From the NCBI GenBank assembly GCA_020091685.1, contig CM034595.1:24165564-24229563 (forward strand): a stretch of 64,000 bases of DNA, written 5' to 3'. Source of the DNA: Lutjanus erythropterus. Its lineage: Eukaryota; Chordata; Actinopteri; Lutjaniformes; Lutjanidae. Position numbers and translations under genes: made by a program. This document shows positions 61,001-64,000 of the stretch, in pieces (positions within the stretch are counted from its first letter, which is position 1; the number at the start of each line of letters is the position of its first letter). The notes under the pieces were generated by a model. The model did not search any database. It saw only the letters and a list, made by a program, of their open reading frames with translations, and was not told the DNA's origin.

Positions 61001-61609
61001 GAGACAGATGGCCGTGTGACATGTACAGTATTGACAGCTAAGGAGCTCCATCTAAATAAAAGTGATGAAAAAAGGTGTAAATGATTCCTTTTTCCGCCCT
61101 GTCTCTCTTTCACAGTGTCTAAATGTTGTGTGCACAGTTCTGGCTGACACATCCACTCAGGCTCATCTTCTCCTGCGGATGAGTCAGTGTGTAAAGGGGA
61201 GTCAATACAAGATTAGACTGTAATGACCTAGTTAGCTCAATGGAGAGATCGTCAGCTGGGAGATCAAAATGAATTCCCTGCCATTCATCGCTCATCATCC
61301 GTCGTTCCCCAACACCTCTCCTGTAATCAAGCCTTCCCTCCCTCCCTCTTCTTCTTCACACTCCATCCCCGTCTTCTCACTTCCTCCATTTCTACCTTCG
61401 CATCATTTCAGGTTTTCAGAGCCTCTACCTACGCACTCGCAACCTTAACCTCCCATCCTCCCCCATCCCCTCCTCTCCGTCTCACCCAGACAGGCAGCTG
61501 TAGCGGATGGATGTTCCTACAGTAGCGTCACCCTGGATGCTGAAGGTGTCGATGACTTTCATAGGCAGAAGGCATGTTGGGGCAGCGGCAACCTCGGTTG
61601 ACTCGGCCT
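58059..61609 (-). CDS. apoh: Apolipoprotein H-like sushi protein, 3' part (partial)
   Basis: APOH (beta-2-glycoprotein I) is a secreted plasma protein that binds anionic phospholipid through its fifth, atypical sushi domain. Exons on the minus strand, all with GT-AG borders and matching phases: 61609-61486, 60974-60898, 59672-59490, 58490-58293 and 58141-58059, about 220 residues. Exons 1-2 here make one sushi domain (CLLP...SIRYSCLSG | ADIVG..NFCQDNQTW...PIC), split like APOH domain 3 as I recall it. Exon 3 is a whole sushi domain with YLCKKNFLLDGPQKITC and NGSW, matching domain 4 (LDGP is kept). Exon 4 is RCLIPAERSR...HGENVTFYCKHPRKQCSF..TQTCFDG, the lysine/arginine-rich domain 5. Exon 5 gives EPTWLQYKLFPHRLV and EACEP before the stop, the extra C-terminal loop and cysteine of APOH. 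The first exon begins in phase 2, so an upstream exon must exist. No signal peptide or domains 1-2 could be found up to the window end: they are outside, interrupted by repeats, or lost. Confidence 0.8.
58679..59425. repeat. Fold-back miniature element, copy 3, in APOH-like intron
   Basis: The left end AGGGATAGTTTGGGTTTTTA then GTGGGGCTGCATGAGG and the right end CTCGTACAACCCTACTTAAA...ACAATCCCT are inverse over about 40 bases. Flanks are TTAA on the left and CTAA on the right. Internal arms (TGTTAGATTGTGTTATTGTG at about 58990 against CACCAAAGTCACACAATGGC at about 59043) add a second hairpin. It is the most complete copy of the family and lies between exons 59672-59490 and 58490-58293. Confidence 0.7.
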
Positions 61610-61819
61610 CTGAAGGTCAAACAAGAACAGAAGGGGAAAGACTTTACTGTTAGATGTTTTGTTTAAGTAAAAGTAGCAATAGCACATTGCAGAAATACTC
61701 CACCGCAGGAACAGGTCCTGCACCTAAGACAAAAATATCCAGGCCAGCAGAAAAACAAACAGTCAGACCAGCCCTCAGTTACTGTTATAACATTTCTGCA
61801 ACAGAAAAGTTCTCTGTAG

Positions 61820-62060
61820 CAGTGATGGAATGTGTCTGAGTACTCAAGTACTGTACTCAAGTCCATTTTTGAGGTACTTACATTTTACATAAGTATTTCC
61901 AAACTAGGCTACTTAATACTTCTACATTTTCCTCACTTCTCTTACAGTTCAGATGTAAATATTTTATATTTACTCCATTTAAACTCTGTAGTAAATATTT
62001 GTACTCCATTTAATTACTAGTTACTTTGCAGACCAAGCCAGCACATACAAAACCTGTGCA
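61820..62060. repeat. CAGTGATGGAATG element start (TACTCAAGTACTGTACTCAA type)
   Basis: CAGTGATGGAATGTGTCTGA then TACTCAAGTACTGTACTCAA and TTTTGAGGTACTTACATTTT form the left part of the same family whose termini bracket the nested block at 30461-33121. A right end was not found before the next repeat. Confidence 0.55.
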
Positions 62061-62202
62061 CTTATGTTACATTCTGCATTTTTATAAATTATTATCCAAC
62101 AGTATAAAGTGATTAGAATTAGTTCCTCCTCAACCAGCTGCTGTACTAAAATGATGTTTACACACTAATGTACAAGTAATAATTATTGCAGGAGTAAAAT
62201 AT

Positions 62203-62441
62203 GGGTAACACTTTATTTTAATGTGTTATAAACTATCATTTAAATGTGCATATCCTGCTCATAAATGCTACTTGGGGGGCTTCAAGTCAAAAACATATAT
62301 TACAGTCAGGGTCCATCATCTGCATAATAAATACTTTCACTTTTGGTTGATTAATTACATTCTGTTGATGATACGTATGTACTTCTGTTGTATTTATAGA
62401 AAATCTTTAAAAGTGCAGTCTTGTAGTATTATCATTTTCAC
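62203..62441. repeat. GGGTAACACTTTATTTTAA element fragment
   Basis: The left terminus matches the ends of the element at 4581-5913. The partner right end was not found, so only a fragment or a truncated copy is present. Confidence 0.35.
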
Positions 62442-63260
62442 CAGTGGTGGGAAGTACATCTAAGTACATTTACTCAAGTACTTTACAGTTCTGATGTACT
62501 TGTACTTAACTTAAAGGTCCTCAGACATGACAGACAGACAGACATTGATTAAAACATATCTGCTTGGCACAATAATGTCTGTGCACTGGCAGCTTCAAGT
62601 TTCCACATCACACCTGTTAAAGTTGCCAGTTGGACCAGAATTAAAGTTCCAGTGTGATGTCAGTAATCATGCTCGTGTGTCCACCCCTTAAAATCAGACT
62701 TTCAGTGAGCGCAAAGAAATGTTCCTCTTTCAGCTGATGGATGTGAAAACATCCTTCTAGTATCAAACTCTGCACATTCATCGTTCTGCACAGTTAAGAC
62801 CAGATATCCATATTTTTGGGTGGAGGGGGATTTAAAGTACTTCAGTGTTATGCTGTTTATTTACTAATTACATTGCAGAATTAGATTATTAATATAAACT
62901 ATAAACAAAGAAATGCTATATTATTATAAATTAAGCTACCCAACACTATGCAAAGTAATTAGAATTAGTTCCAGATGTAACGTTAAAGTGAAATACACAT
63001 TAATGAATCAATAATCATAGCCTTGTCCATTGATATAATACACATTATTCTGAAATGGGCCATTCTGCTTAATGAGTATTTTCACTTTTGGAACTTAAAG
63101 TATATTTTGATGCTAATACTATTGTACTTTTTCTTAAGTTGGATTTCTAATGCCAGAGTTTTGCTTACAGAGTTAGGTTTTACTTACAGTTTTATTCAGA
63201 GAGCATTCTGTCCCTGTAGTATTGATCATTTTATTGAGTAAAGGATCTGGATGCTGAATG
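62442..63260. repeat. CAGTGGTGGGAAGTAC element
   Basis: It starts CAGTGGTGGGAAGTACATCT then ACATTTACTCAAGTACTTTA and ends near GAGTAAAGGATCTGGATGCT. The latter corresponds to the right terminus preceding CCACCACTG in this family, here eroded. The middle (about 62520-62800) is unrelated sequence, perhaps inserted. It lies upstream of the first found exon of the APOH-like gene. Confidence 0.5.
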
Positions 63261-63739
63261 TCCTGTAGTGACAGTGATGTGTGAAGAGTGTGTAAAGCTG
63301 CAGCAACATTCAGTGTGAATCCAATGTGCACTGTGATTCAAATAATCAAACACAACCCGAGATATCCCACAAAAAAACCCACACAAACACAGAAAACACA
63401 TTAGAATCAGGGGTAACTGGTGGATGAGGACATGATTTTTCAGGTAACAGCTATTAAAAGTAAAGAAGGAATGAAGAATGAGGATGAAAGTTGGGAATAA
63501 AAAACAGACGGACAGAGGAACAAACCTCTTTTGACTTGTTTAAACCAAGGTTTCTGTTTAGTTTGTGACCCACAGAGGCGTTTCACTCAATGTCTTGTTC
63601 TATTTAAGTTGAAATAACCCTTCTTAGGTAATAAATCAAAGTTCGATGAGCAGGTGAAACACCTCTCCGATATCACAGCTATATCTGTGATTGTATAACA
63701 CCTGGCACTGTTCATTCCTGGAAGTTTTGAGTGCCTCAC

Positions 63740-64000
63740 GCTCGTGGAAATATAAATATCAAGAGTGGTGCTTGGAGAGAGGCTGGAGCGACCCGGGCTC
63801 CATCAAGCGCGGGGTTTCGGAGCTGCGCGCGGCTTTGAAAGGCAGAGACAGCTCTCGCCTGAGGGCTGTCTTGGGTTTTTGAAACCGAGAAACGTTAATA
63901 TAAGAATGTAAAGGGGACCTATGGGAGAGGGAGAGTTACGAGTCTGTTTGGCTGCGGATGAGAGCCCGAAGCCGAGTTCTGTTTTCACATATCGCACCTT
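63740..64000 (+). other. GC-richer edge with TATA-like motif, unidentified
   Basis: After AT-rich repeats the sequence becomes CpG-containing (GGAGCGACCCGGGCTCC, CAAGCGCGGGGTTTCGGAGC, GCGCGCGGCTTTG). It is preceded by GGAAATATAAATATC at 63744-63758, which could be a TATA box for a plus-strand transcript starting near 63780. A 63-residue plus-strand frame (63691-63882) has no recognisable domain. It could be a first exon of a gene outside the window or just repeat DNA. Confidence 0.25.

Noticed and set aside
61226-61290. tRNA-like TAGCTCAATGG and GGGAGATCAAAATG
   Set aside because: An A-box-like string is present but no B box, no acceptor stem pairing and no plausible anticodon loop; at most an eroded SINE.
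1-64000. Bacterial-type systems, CRISPR arrays, phage or viral genes
   Set aside because: No regular spaced repeats, no operon-like tightly packed frames and no viral structural or polymerase domains were seen; the gene structure is vertebrate throughout.

Overview
The window looks like nuclear DNA from a teleost fish, probably a spiny-rayed (percomorph) species. The protein-coding signal is vertebrate: a myocardin-family coactivator, a C2H2 zinc-finger protein and a sushi-domain plasma protein. All are broken into short exons by GT-AG introns. The rest is AT-rich and crowded with fish-type transposon debris: Tc1 and hAT elements, TTAA-flanked miniature elements, LINE 3' ends, a tRNA-derived SINE remnant and CA/TC/ATT microsatellites. 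Nothing suggests a prokaryotic operon, a CRISPR array or a phage.

Three genes were reconstructed by hand, all on the minus strand. (1) 18681-33524 is a myocardin-like gene with 14 coding exons and about 804 codons. It keeps the myocardin N-terminus, the basic KLKYHQYIPPDQ block, two glutamine tracts, the SAP domain and a C-terminus ending in Trp. Its RPEL and leucine-zipper parts are much reduced. (2) 48830-53805 is a two-coding-exon, four-zinc-finger protein of about 907 residues resembling ZNF580/ZNF581. It has a long N-terminal region, a PLDLS CtBP-type motif and a GC-rich upstream region at about 54.15-54.96 kb. (3) 58059-61609 is the 3' part of an apolipoprotein H (beta-2-glycoprotein I)-like gene. 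It covers sushi domains equivalent to 3, 4 and 5; the signal peptide and the first two sushi domains were not found.

Layout: 1-18.6 kb has no convincing host gene and holds LINE, hAT, SINE and fold-back remnants. 18.7-33.5 kb is the myocardin-like gene; its first intron contains a Tc1 element nested inside other repeats. 34-48.8 kb is intergenic, with several well-bounded miniature transposons, including one with a perfect 8-bp target duplication. 48.8-55 kb is the zinc-finger gene and its promoter region. 55-58 kb is repeat-rich. 58-61.6 kb is the APOH-like gene. 61.8-64 kb is repeat, ending in a GC-richer stretch preceded by a TATA-like sequence.

The genes do not form a pathway. Myocardin is an SRF coactivator in cardiac and smooth muscle, the zinc-finger protein is probably a nuclear regulator, and APOH is a secreted phospholipid-binding plasma protein. 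I found no new biological system. The items most worth a second look are the reduced myocardin, the nested transposon stack, the TTAA-flanked miniature elements and the CtBP motif in the zinc-finger protein. Exon boundaries come from reading splice sites and phases by eye, and family names from remembered sequence features, with no database search.
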